64,000 nucleotides of DNA from positions 310,001-374,000 of the forward strand of contig CANTUR010000818.1 in NCBI GenBank assembly GCA_947683625.1, read 5' to 3'. Source of the DNA: Mallotus nudiflorus. Its lineage: Eukaryota > Streptophyta > Magnoliopsida > Malpighiales > Euphorbiaceae. The position numbers and the translations under genes are program-made. Shown piece after piece: positions 24,406-34,938 of the stretch. Below the pieces are notes generated by a model. It made no database searches and was not told the origin of the DNA. It saw nothing but the letters and a program-made list of their open reading frames with translations. The first letter of the stretch is position 1. Each line of letters begins with the position of its first letter.

Positions 24406-25391
24406 GATGGCATACAAGTGGACCCTAAGAAGATAGAGGCTATTACAGAGTGGTCAAGGCCGACTATAGTTAAGGAAGTATGGAGTTTCCTGGGTCTAGC
24501 AGGTTATTACAGAAGATTTGTGAAGGACTTCTCTAGAATTGCTGCACCTTTGACAAGGTTGACCCAGAAGAATGTTAAGTTTGTATGGACGGACAAATGC
24601 AAATAGCATTTTCAATTATTGAAGAACTTGTTGACGTCGGCACCAATTCTAACTTTACCCTCTGGGAATGAAGGTTATACAGTGTATTGTGATGCTTCCA
24701 GAGTAGGTTGGGCTGTGTGTTGATGCAAAATGGCCAAGTGATTGCTTATGCTTCGAGGCAGTTGAAGAAGCACGAGCAGAACTATCCTACTCACGACTTA
24801 GAGATGGCAGCCGTGGTGTTTTCTTGGAAAATATGGAGACATTACTTGTACGGAATGACGTGTGAGATATACACTGATCACAAGAGCTTGAAATATATTT
24901 TCCAGCAGAGGGACTTGAATTTGAGGCAGAGGAGATGGATGGAACTCCTTAAGGATTATGATTGCTCCATTTTATACCATCCAGGCAAGGCGAATGTTGT
25001 TGCGGATGCCTTGAGTAGAAAATTTGTAGGCAGCCTTGCCCATATTAGCACAAAGAGAAAGCCCATTATTAAAGAGTTGCATGGATTGATTGACCAGGGG
25101 TTGCAGATGGAAGTTACCCGAAAGTGCCTTTTAGCTCAATTCAGTGTACGATCAGTATACTTGGATCGGGTTAAGGCAGCTCAGAGCAGAGACCCCCAGT
25201 TACAGAGAATCATGTATGAAGTGCAACAAGGGCAGTCACGGGACTTTGTGATTGACAGGGAAGGTATATTGTGGTTGGGCACTAGGATTTGTGTGCTAGA
25301 TGTTGATGACTTGAGGAAGGAGATTATGGAAGAAGCACATTTTTCTGCATATAGTGTTCATCCGGTTCTACCAAGATGTATCATAACTTGA
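24406..25391 (+). pseudogene. Element B: RT thumb, RNase H and integrase zinc module
   Basis: 24418..24606 encodes SFLGLAGYYRRFVKDFSRIA, ending at TAG. A frameshift near 24705 follows (DASRVGWAVC-stop in one frame, GCVLMQNGQVIAYASRQ in the next). 24708..25391 then carries RNase H (EIYTDHKSLKYIFQQRD, VVADALSRK) and the HxxxH half of the integrase zinc finger (EEAHFSAYSVHP). A one-base loss near 25365 throws the frame out at VLPRCIIT-stop. Confidence 0.88.
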
Positions 25392-26231
25392 AGGATACAT
25401 GTTGGTGGAATGGAATGAAGAAGGATATTACAGAGTTTGTATCCAAGTGCTTGACTTGCCAGCAAGTAAAGCTTGAACATCAGAGACCCTCGGGATTGTT
25501 CCAACCCATGCCAATTCCTGAATGGAAATGGGATATGATAGCTATGGATTTCGTAACTGGACTACCTCGAACTACTGGAGGTTATGACGCTATTTGGGTG
25601 ATTATTGATAGGTTAACTAAATTAGCACACTTTCTGCCTATAAAGAAGACGTACTCTACTGATAGACTAGCAAGACTTTATATCAATAGGATTGTTTGTC
25701 TACATGGAGTACCTATGAGCATAGTAATCAGATAGAGGAGCCACCTTTACCTCAGTCTTTTGGCAAGAATTACACAAGGCCTTGGGTACCAGATTGGATT
25801 TTAGTACGACCTTCCACCCTCAGACAGATGGTCAGTCAGAGAGGACCATCCAGACGTTAGAAGATATGCTGAGGATGTGTGTAATGCATTTTGGGGGACA
25901 ATGGGATTCACACTTGCCACTGATTGAGTTTGCTTATAATAACAGCTATCATGCTAGCATCGAGATGGCTCCGTATGAGGCACTATATGGTAGGAAGTGT
26001 AGATCACCTTTATGTTGGGAGATTGGTGAAAGGCAGTTAACAGGACCAGAGTTGGTGCAGATCGCCTCAGAGAAAGTTCCCATTATTCAGCAGCGATTGA
26101 AGGCAACCTTCAGCAGACAGAAGAGCTATGCTGACCCTAGGAGGAAGGATGTGTCCTTCATGGTTGGAGACATGGTGTTCCTGAAGGTGTCTCCAATGAA
26201 AGGAGTTATGAGATTTGGCAAGAAGGGGTAA
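25376..26231 (+). pseudogene. Element B: integrase
   Basis: 25376..25735 has KCLTCQQVK (zinc Cys pair) and the first catalytic Asp in AMDFVTGLPRT. A +1 shift at GVPMSIVIR-stop (near 25727) hides the second catalytic Asp, which is readable as SDRGATFTSVFW in the other frame. 25782..26231 holds FHPQTDGQSERT with the catalytic Glu and PYEALYGRKCRSPL. A further shift at about 26228 ends it (GKKG-stop). The core residues exist in the DNA but not in one frame. Confidence 0.9.
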
Positions 26232-26570
26232 GCTAGGTCCTAGATACATTGGACCGTTTGAGATTCGGTCTAGAGTGGGTGAAGTGGCGTATAGGTTGGT
26301 GTTACCACCAGAGCTATCGAGAATCCATCCTGTGTTTCATGTGTCCATGTTGAGAAAATACGTCCCTGATCTGTCTCATGTGTTGCGACCTCAAGCCGTA
26401 GAGCTTAGCGATGATTTGACTTATGAGGAGTACCCGGTGGCGATTGTGGATCGCCAAATCCGATAGCTGCGGACTAAGGAGATACCGATGGTGAAGGTGT
26501 TATGGAGTAACCATTCTGCAGAGGATTGCACCTGGAAACTGAAGTCGAGATGCAAGTTTCGTTCTCGTAT
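26215..26570 (+). pseudogene. Element B: integrase C-terminus and chromodomain-type region
   Basis: The frame gives GKLGPRYIGPFEIRSRVGEV (GPY/F-type module), IHPVFHVSMLRKYVPD, and LTYEEYPVAIVDRQIR-stop-LRTKEIPMVKVLWSN. The last part corresponds to the chromodomain of Tekay elements. A TAG replaces a Gln codon at 26464, and a further indel near CTWKLKSR disturbs the end, which should lie about 80 bp before the polypurine tract. Confidence 0.87.
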
Positions 26571-26637
26571 CTCTTTCCTTCTTAGCCTTGTAATTCCTCT
26601 TTTCCTTCTTTTCTAGAATTCAAGGACGAATTCATAT

Positions 26638-26650
26638 AAGGAGGGGAGAC
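26638..26650 (+). promoter_or_regulatory. Polypurine tract of element B
   Basis: AAGGAGGGGAGAC directly precedes the 3' LTR start TGTAATACCC. It primes plus-strand DNA synthesis. Confidence 0.92.
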
Positions 26651-26905
26651 TGTAATACCCTATATAGTATTTAAATAAAGAGGGGTATTTTTTTATTTTA
26701 TTTTATTTATTTTATTTTATCAAATCATATTATGAATAAGAGTTTCTTCTTTACCATATTATATTTTATTTATGCTTATATTATTTAAGGGTAGTTAATA
26801 TATGTGAGTATTAGTTAATCATTGTTTAAAATTTCATTACCTATTTTATTATTATTATTATTAGTAAATTATATTAAATATTATGCCTATTTGGGTGCTT
26901 ATGAA

Positions 26906-26995
<90 letters not shown>

Positions 26996-27157
26996 ATATA
27001 TACATACACTTACATAAAAATAGGTATACACATATATATATTATATACATATGTAATATATATATACACTTACATAAAAATAGGTATACACATATATATA
27101 TTATATACATATGTAATATATATATGTGTATACCTATTTTTATGTAAGTGTATGTAT

Positions 27158-27248
<91 letters not shown>

Positions 27249-30086
27249 AAAAACATGGAACCCAAACCACATCCACTACCCTCATTCTGTCCGTCCCCCA
27301 TCCTCGCCCTTTCTCCTCACTGTGCCACCTCCATCACTGCCTGAGAATTGCCATTGCCCGCCGTCTACCAAGCTCCCCAACTGCTGCTACTGCTGCTCTT
27401 CTTCTTCCTCACCAAACAATAGCTCTTCCTCCTCACGCGATAACTCTGCATTCTGACTCTGCCCAGCTTCGTTTCCCTTCATCAGTTGCTGCTTCCCTGC
27501 TGCGCCGAGCTGCTTCTGTTCGCCTCCATTTCTGGTGGCAGCAAGCTTTCGTCTTCCTCCTTCGATCTTCTCTGTTGAACAGTGAGTAGCACTCACTTGT
27601 TTCCTTCTTTTTCCTCTCGATCCTTGATGGTTATTGGTAGATCCTAGGATTGTTAGAGTTGTTTATTGTTTAAGGAAGTTGGTTTTGATTTTCTTGGAAA
27701 TTTTGGTGAATTATTAATTTTTACAGAATTATATTGGATTTATTAGATAATTATTTGGGTTTAGTTAGTAATTAGGGTAGTTGTTGTTAATTATTTTTAG
27801 TGTTGTTGTTAAATGTTATTAATTTTAGGATTTAATTTATAATTTTGTGAATTTTATACTATTTTTGTAATGATTTTTAAGTTATGTCAAATGTGTATAT
27901 TAAACTAAATTTATAAATTTGGAAGAAATTAGTAGTCAATTATATGTTTTAATTTTAGATTTTCCAGAATTGTGTTTGAATTTTTGTTATTTTAATAACT
28001 TGATTTTTTTTTTTGGTTAAAAAGGTTATGAAATTTGATAAATGAGGTTATTAGTGAATAATATGAATTTTAGGACTCAAATTATAATTTTTGAGATTTT
28101 TATACTATTTTTATAAATATATTTGAGTTTATGCCAAAAATTGATTTTAGTTAAATAATACTTTTGGGAAAAATATTGTTGGTTGATTAAATTTTTTATA
28201 ATATTGGGAGGAATTATCTTGAGAAAAAATAAGTTTTAAATGATTAGATAATTTTAAGGAAAATTTTTGTATATATAGCACATTATGTAATTCATATATA
28301 TACTAGGGGTAAAAATGTAATTTTACACTAAATATGATATATATATATTTTAATTAGTTTTATTATTATTTAAAGGGTTTAGATAAATTTTATAAATTAA
28401 TTGATATAATTTCCTAAGTAGTGTAAAATTTTAAATGTCCAATTTCCAATATATATATTCATATAATATATTACAAAGGTTTTCATTTGGATAATAATTA
28501 TAATTATATTATTAGTAATGGAAAACAAATTTAATTGTTTAATTCTGAATAATTGAGATTTTATATAATTTTATTTATTTTAGTATGTGTGTAAATGGAG
28601 AAATAAATATTATTAATTTTGATACTTTATTGAGTTGTGATCTCAGTCGGGGCAAATTGTAGTTTTGGAAGCCCGACTCGAATGTGAATGGTTGTGTATA
28701 TTAGAAGTGCATTTTCTATGCAGGTCTGGCTCTACCTTAGGTAGAGAGATGTCCGTTTTACAGAGGAGACTCTGCCAAAATTTCGGTAGATTTTCTCGTA
28801 AAACGTGATATCCGTAAAATTCCTACCGTTAGTTAGGTTAAATCCTGTCTGTTGAGTCTCGTCCGGTTTTCCTCAAGTCAATCTGGAATTTTATTATTTT
28901 GTTGATTTCTGATTTCGACTCCTTAGTCATGTTTTAAAAGTCGATTATTATTATTTCCTTCTAGATCATCTCAGAGCAGAAGCCGTGAGGCCGAGGCAGA
29001 CGCATGGTTGTCAGCCTTCACATTCATCCTGTAAGTCGATAGAATGATCTGTGCGTGTGTTTTAATTAACAAATGTGTGCGCTCCTATTTTAATATTGAT
29101 TATATGGTTTATTTAATTTAATGCTGTTATTTAAGATTTAAACGCATTTTATTTATTTAAAATCGATTTTAAGAAATTTTGGTAGAACGGGCTACCTGGT
29201 GGGCTTCACCAGGACTATATGCACATGGTAGAGATTGAGAGATGGATCCGATAATTGTATGATTGATGAATGTTAAACTGGGACGGGTGCCTCGGTAGAA
29301 GCCTTTGCTCTCGGGGACCGCCAGTGATTAGAAAGTCAATAATGGACTGGGATGGGTGCCTCAGTTGATGTCTTTGCTCTCGGGGACTGCCAGTGCCATA
29401 TATTTGGATTAAGTGAATGACTACGGCTTGGTGCCTTGATTGATGCCCTTGCTCTCGAGGACCAGTAGTCTAGTTGGAATAAGTGGGCCTAGTTGGCCAT
29501 GTAGATTGTTGGGTTTAGGGTTCTACCGAGATTTTTCAAAAGCTATAAATATATATATTATAAATTATTTTTACTATAAACATATATAGTTTTCAAAAAG
29601 GTTTTCAAACCGTACAGCTCTTTTATTGACTTACTCAGTGAGGTCTGATTCCCCTCAATTTATTTTTTTCAGGAGCTTGGGAGTTCGACCTCAGACTACC
29701 TCCACGCCGAGTTTCTTCTTCACCGGCTATTTTATGTAGGTCATTGTAAGCTGTACTGTGTGTTAATCTAGGTTGCTGTAGTAGTATATGTATTAAAGAT
29801 TTGTATGGTTTAAGCATAATTATGTAATTCATTTGTGTAAACCACGCTTATGTATAAGATTCAATTTGATTTATAATATGGGATGTTGAAACACAATATT
29901 ATTTAAACAGTTGAAATTGTGTAATTTGAGAAAAATCAGTTTGATAATGTGTTTCTATTTTAAAATAAAGTTTAAAATATGAATGATTTTATTTTCTTTT
30001 CTTTTAGGCTTACTACGGGTTTTGGGGGCTTTATGCCTACCCATTCCCTAGTGCCGGTCACGTGCCCTCGGGTTCGGGTCATGACA
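26651..30086 (+). repeat. 3' LTR of element B
   Basis: Same parts as the 5' LTR: leader about 27250..27590, GTGAGT 27582..27587, hairpin 29195..29213, repeats about 29286..29466. Differences from the 5' LTR lie mostly in AT-run lengths and a 60-bp tandem copy at 27001..27120. Ends TCATGACA where the 5' copy has TCGTGACA, a C-to-T type change on one strand. Confidence 0.94.
27001..27160. repeat. 60-bp tandem duplication plus inverted copy in the 3' LTR
   Basis: 27001..27060 and 27061..27120 are the same 60-bp unit with one change (starting TACATACAC or TATATACAC). An inverted copy of its first half follows at 27123..27160, so the DNA could fold into a long AT-rich hairpin. The 5' LTR has only one direct arm and the inverted arm (about 18603..18692). 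Confidence 0.9.
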
Positions 30087-30928
30087 GTTTTGTTTAATTT
30101 GGGATTTATTTATTTATTTTTATTCATTTTGGACCTCAAACCCATGTTAGGTTCTAACTCATTTAATTAATAAGCCTTTTAAATTGGTTTGTAAGTTAAT
30201 TAACTTTAAAATTAATTTATACCTATTAGGTTAATTTAGACTTAGGCCCATTTTTAGTTTAATTAAAATTAATTTAGACTTAACTCAGCCTATTAAAATA
30301 TTTTCTTTTTAAAATAAATAGATTTAGAATCACATCACTAAATTTAAAATTATCCAATTTCTTTTTCATTAAAATTTAATAGACTTAAGCCAATTCTTTT
30401 AGAATTAAAATTAATAGACTTAGGCTCATTTAAATTAAAATTAAATAGAAACTAGGCCCATTAGCTTTTAGACTCATTTGTAAATAAAACATGTAGATTT
30501 GGCCCATTTAATTCAAATTAATGTATATTAGACTAATTTAAGGATGTTGCATTTGTGAATGCATTTTTTATGTACTCTTTCATGACTAGTTGCCTTAGAA
30601 TTAGATGGATGCTAAATTAGGGTTTATATGAAATTGTATGTGAATAGGGAATAATTTAGTAATTAATAAGGTAATTCTAAAGGAACACAGGACTAAAAGA
30701 AGTTGGTATTCTGTATCTAGAATCTCCTGATTGTAATGCTAACTTTCTTTTAAAGAATCGAGTTACCACCACCTTCGAATTGTCCCAGTTATTACCTTGG
30801 GTGGTGACTCCTCATTTCCATGCTATGTCTTTGTGATATAGTAATCTGTTCTCTAGAGCCCTGAGGTTAAATAGTGTCACAGTTGCTAAAAATTTGGACA
30901 CACGCTAAACCGCACCATCTACACATGA

Positions 30929-31979
30929 TTCAGTCGAAATTAGAAATGGTACATCTCTTCCAATTACACACAGATATGCACTTTATTATAATTCAAATAA
31001 TTCTTTTATGTTAGATCCTATTCTTTATGTACCTAATTAATGTCACAATTTATTATCTGTGCATTCTTTTACTAACACTAACCAAGTTTTTATGAATTTT
31101 TCCTTGACCATTTTCTTGTTAAGGATATCCTCACGAGAAAGACACTTCATTCAAGCCAAAATAATGATGGATTTTATTCCATTTTTTTTCTAAGTCATTT
31201 ATTAATCGTTCACCATCTATAGCTTTTCTTACATCTAGTTTTTCTTAATGGCATAACATACTTGGTCATGCTAATCTTGTTACTATGTGCAAAGTCCTTA
31301 GTTAATTTCATTTGCTAGCTAGTTCAAATAAGAGTGATATTTTTTGTCAAGCTTGTAATATAAGTAAAAGTCATCGTCTGCCCTTTTCCTTATCTTAATT
31401 TTAGGCTAAAAAACCACTGGAATTGATTTATTCTAGTTTATGGGGGCCTTCCCCAATTCTAGCTACTGATGGTAGTTGATATTATGTGCTTTTTTTATGA
31501 CCATTATAGCAAATACACTTGGATTTATTTTTTGAAATTTAAGTATGATGTTTTCAATATTTTTATTAAATTTCACCATCTTGTTGAAAAAAATTTTGAG
31601 TGTTCCACTAAATACTTTCAAGCTGCTCTCACTCTATATTTGCTCGAAAATGGAATTACTCAATGTAGTTCTTTCCCTAAACACCTGAACAAAATAGGTG
31701 CGCAGAAAGGAAACACAACATATCATTAAAACAACCCTCTTTTTAATAAACCATTCTCATGTACCTACCAAAATTTGGTCTCAAGCATTTGAAATAGTTG
31801 TTTATATTATTAATCATCTTCCTACTCCACTTTTACATAATAATATCCTTACACAAAGTTATTTAATAAAGACCCCGAGTATATATCCGTACATACTTTT
31901 AGGTGTTTATGCTATCTCTTGCTTAGACTGTACAGTGAAAATAAACTCTCACCTAGGTCTAAAATATGTGTGTTTATGA
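30929..31979 (+). pseudogene. Copia protease end, GAG-pre-integrase and integrase (decayed)
   Basis: The frame resumes as VEIRNGTSLPITH, the conserved stretch after the copia protease, then FMLDPILYVPN and NLLSVHSF. WHNILGHANLVTMC (about 31249) and CQACNISKSH (about 31345) are the zinc-binding GAG-pre-integrase residues. PLELIYSSLWGPSPI leads into the core, where ATDGS, YDHYSKYTWIYF (from 31498) and KHIIKTTLFLINHSHVP-like sequence (31710..31760) with WSQAFEIVVYIINHLPTPLL follow in shifting frames. At least two frameshifts and several stops are present, and a block around 31600..31690, where the second Asp and the Glu should lie, is poorly conserved. Confidence 0.85.
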
Positions 31980-32499
31980 GATATAGTAAAATACATAAAG
32001 GTTACATTTGCTTTTATTTAGATTCCTTTAAATTTTTTACCTCATGCCATGTTCTTTTTTTATGACCAAGAGTTTCCATTCGACACTACTCAAGTAATGG
32101 AATCCGGTGACAAGACTCCTACACCATCACTCATCTTCCTCCCACCACTCTTCAAAACAACTTCGAACTCTATCTCGCCCTCTACCAACATTAATTCTCA
32201 TTGGAACCCATCACAATAAAATTTCACCGAAACCATTCCACCTCCAACCAATATAATTCTTCTCTATCATCGAATCACTAGCCAAATATAATTCATATAG
32301 CCCCACCATCAATAACATTACCTAGCTTAGTAATGGGTGTTTGATTTAACCCTATATACAACCTAACCTCCTCAACCTACCACCCAACCTCAACGATCAC
32401 ATCAGATGGTGACTTATTCCCAAACTGGCTCATCCAAACCAAAAACCTTTCTCTCCCACTTACACACTGAAGTTGAACCTTCATGTTACACTCAAGTTG

Positions 32500-33177
32500 T
32501 CCGTAGTGTTCATTGGCACAAAGCTATGTAAGAGGAATATGACGCTATGCTCAAGAATAAAACTTAGGAATTGGTCCTTCCATCATCAAAGCAAAACTTG
32601 ATTGGCTCGAAATGGGTGTTTCGAATAAAAAGACAACTGGATGATACAATTGATAGATATAAGGTTCACCTAGTTTTTCAAAGCCTACCATCAATGCCCA
32701 GGAGTGGATTTCACAAAAACATTTAGTCCTGTGGTTAAACATGCTTCCATCTAAATCATATTAACTATGGCATTGTCCTTTAAATGGCAAATATGACAAC
32801 TTGATGTCTCCAATGCCTTTCTTCATAGTGCCTTAGACGTAGAAGTCTTCATGCAACAACCACAAGGGTATGTTCATCCCCTTTTTCCTAATCATGTTTA
32901 TAGAATCAAAAAGTCCATTTATGGCCTCAAGCAAGCTCCTCGAAAATGGTTCAAGTGCCTAACACAAAGTCTACTTTCCTTGGGATTTCAAAGCTCCAAA
33001 ACAAATAGCACATTGTACTACTAATTATGCAAATGTTAAGCTTTACTGTTTCATCTATATAGATGACATTATATTAACAGGGAATGATTCAACCTTTTTG
33101 TAAACTATTATTCAGTCTCTCCAGGCCAATTTTGCATCAAAGATGTTGGACCTCTTCAATATTACCTCGGCCTTGAG
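32500..33177 (+). pseudogene. Copia reverse transcriptase (RVT_2), decayed
   Basis: EEYDAMLKN, LIGSKWVFRIKRQLDDTIDR (32590..32660), QLDVSNAFLHSALDVEVFMQ (about 32797 on), VYRIKKSIYGLKQAPRKWF and the catalytic FIYIDDIILTGND (33050..33088) are in order. Both catalytic Asp are present, but frameshifts and stops separate the pieces. The region 31980..32499 before it is the variable integrase-RT linker, recognised by HKGYICFYLDSF near 31996. A short minus-strand frame at 32551..32742 is a shadow. Confidence 0.87.
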
Positions 33178-33970
33178 GTGACCAAATATGCTCATGGATT
33201 ATTACTTCATCAATCCAAGTACATTATCGAATTATTGTACAAGGCTAACATGCAAAATGCTCATCCAGTTACCACTCCTTCACCTAATCATAAATTTATA
33301 GCTAAGGGTACAACTTACTTTAATCCATCCTTTTATCAAAGCATTGTAGATGGACTTCAATATATTTGTGTCACTCGATCAGACTTGGCTTTTTTACTAA
33401 ACAAAGTATCTCAATATATGCATACTCATACAATAAAGCATTGGGTTACTGTAAAATGCATCTTGCGTTACTTAAAAGGTACACAACATTATGGTCTTCA
33501 TCTTCACCCTTTTTCACACTTTAATGTTTCAGCCTATAGTGATGCTAATTAAGGAGGGGACCTTAATGATCGTAAGTCTACCACCGGTTTCTCTATTTAT
33601 TTCAAAAATGATTTAATCACTTGGGACACTCAGAAACAAAGAACCATTGTAAGATAATCCATAGAGGCCGTGTATAGAGCTTTGGCTTATACTACTAATG
33701 AACTTTATTGGCTATGATCACTAATGCATGAACTTTTGCTGCCATTCTCCAAACTAGTCCTGTGGTGTGACAACTTAAGTGTCACCTACCTCACATCTAC
33801 TCCCATTTTCAATTCAAGGTCGAAACACTTGGAGATTGACTACTATTTTATGTGCAACAAAGTTACCAATGAAGAAATGTAGGTACGCTAGTTACCAATG
33901 AAGAAATGCAGGTGCACTATCCACACCAAGTCCTTGTCCAAACACCAATTCTGCCATCTTTGAGATAAGT
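33178..33970 (+). pseudogene. Copia RT end and RNase H
   Basis: 33178..33552 is open: LLLHQSKYIIELLYKANMQ, PVTTPSP, YQSIVDGLQYICVTRSDLAF and CILRYLKGTQHYGLHL, ending with the RNase H start VSAYSDAN and a stop. The frame goes on with DRKSTTGFSIYF, AVYRALAYTTNELYWL and SKHLEIDYYFM, the typical copia RNase H. A 30-bp stretch (AGTTACCAATGAAGAAATG...) is tandemly doubled at about 33860..33918, in the C-terminal part of the domain. Confidence 0.9.
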
Positions 33971-34008
33971 TATTTGTGCATCCATGCCTCATACAACTTG
34001 AGTTAAGG

Positions 34009-34155
34009 TAATAAGATAAACATTCAGTATTTGTATTGCCTTAGAAGTCTATCACTTTGTTATTCATACTGTTGTTAACACTCATCTGTATCCATGTATA
34101 TATTATCACTATGTAATACAATACATATTGAGCTTCTCTTCACATTACCTTATCA
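34009..34155 (+). repeat. 3' LTR of the copia element
   Basis: 147 bp, starting TAATAAGATAAAC (TG start altered to TA) and ending ACCTTATCA. A weak purine tract, GAGTTAAGG, precedes it. The TSD CAAAT follows at 34156..34160. Confidence 0.92.
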
Positions 34156-34938
34156 CAAATATACCTTGCTTCTCTTCTAATCTATCCCAAAAATTAAATG
34201 AAGTAGAAGTCTTATTTCTAACTTAGAACCAATTCTCACAAGAGTTAATTAAGCATAAAGAAAGTATATGAAAATAATTAATGCACAATGAATGCTAAGG
34301 AGAGTTTTTATATTCAAAGTGTGTAAATCTTAAATGAAAATCCAAAGCATGTTTATATCGATTGAGCATAAAAAATATGGTTTTTGGATCCATTAATTGC
34401 ATATTCAAGCTCTCTTCTTCAACATTTTATAGATTTCAGCTTTTTACAATCGAAATGCCGCTCACAGTCATAAGGGTAATGTCTAGCTCAAGACAATTAA
34501 ATAATTTGATTGTTGGAGTCAGAAAGAGCCGTTTGAGGCTACCATGGAGCCTTCATAAGTGGCTTATAATTATGAGCGTCGCTCATGAGCAACTCAGAGT
34601 TCTTGCTCGATGGAAGGCTTAAGGACAGCCTACAGAGGGGCTACTCATGAGCCCCCTCACAATTTGGAGGGTGGCTTATGAGCAACCACTTGTAGACTTA
34701 AAAATTGACTTTTCTTAAGTCTTATGCATTCAACTTGATTGGGGATTTTTATAGATTGATATTCTTCATTGGATTGCATATAAACACTTTTTTAAAGAGC
34801 ACTATATATCTTTAAACTTGAATGAATAATTTGGTCTTTGAATAAAAGCCCTGCACACTTAAATAAAAATAATTAGAAATCCCAATTGATTGTCAAAGTC
34901 AAAATTAAGGGGTTGACCATACAAATGGTCACACATTT

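Larger units (their letters stand above)
18262..30086 (+). mobile_element. Element B: complete Tekay-type Ty3/gypsy chromovirus, plus strand
   Basis: LTRs of 3,324 bp (18262..21585) and 3,436 bp (26651..30086) enclose a 5.07-kb interior. The TSD is GTTTT (18257..18261 and 30087..30091), and the ends are TGTAATACCC and TCATGACA or TCGTGACA. The LTRs are nearly identical outside AT tracts and one 60-bp duplication, so insertion is recent relative to C. The interior has gag, protease, RT, RNase H, integrase and a chromodomain-type end, but single-base frameshifts and stops break it into eight pieces. It is inserted in the 2024..30923 unit, about 110 bp from the solo LTR of its own family. Confidence 0.95.
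2024..30923. mobile_element. TG...CA unit inserted in copia protease region; probable solo LTR of unknown family
   Basis: The unit starts TGTAAGCCACC, ends GCACCATCTACA, and is flanked by CATGA at 2019..2023 and 30924..30928. Without the younger insertions it comprises 2024..3532, 18155..18261 and 30092..30923, about 2.45 kb. It holds no open frame above background, T-rich stretches, and a more GC-balanced segment near 30770..30870. TG/CA ends, a 5-bp TSD and lack of coding sequence fit a solo LTR. The length would suit a long-LTR gypsy, but the internal region is absent, so lineage and strand are unknown. The insertion point is supported independently because the copia reading frame rejoins across it. 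Confidence 0.75.
761..34155 (+). mobile_element. Ty1/copia retrotransposon, plus strand, split by nested insertions
   Basis: The two 147-bp LTRs (761..907 and 34009..34155) are clearly similar and are flanked by CAAAT at 756..760 and 34156..34160. A PBS follows the first LTR directly. Domain order is gag, zinc knuckle, protease, [insertion 2024..30923], GAG-pre-integrase, integrase, RVT_2 reverse transcriptase, RNase H, which is the copia order. The coding sequence resumes at 30929 exactly where it stopped at 2018, so the big insertion is younger. Total length without the insertion is about 4.5 kb, normal for a short-LTR copia. It is dead: many stops and several frameshifts. The short LTR suggests an Ale/Retrofit-like lineage, which is inference. 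Confidence 0.93.
427..34933. mobile_element. Outermost solo LTR (about 1.1 kb), split by the nested stack
   Basis: The unit begins TGTAATAGCTC and ends GGTCACA, so it has TG...CA ends. It is flanked by CATTT at 422..426 and at 34934..34938. The copia element at 761..34155 splits it into 427..760 and 34161..34933, together about 1,107 bp. No internal coding region, PBS or polypurine tract is attached, so it is best read as a solo LTR left by LTR-LTR recombination. The frame at 34362..34622 lies inside the LTR and resembles no protein. A G-run near 450 follows the start. I infer the class from ends and TSD only; the superfamily is not assigned. A 5-bp AT-rich TSD can match by chance. Confidence 0.7.
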
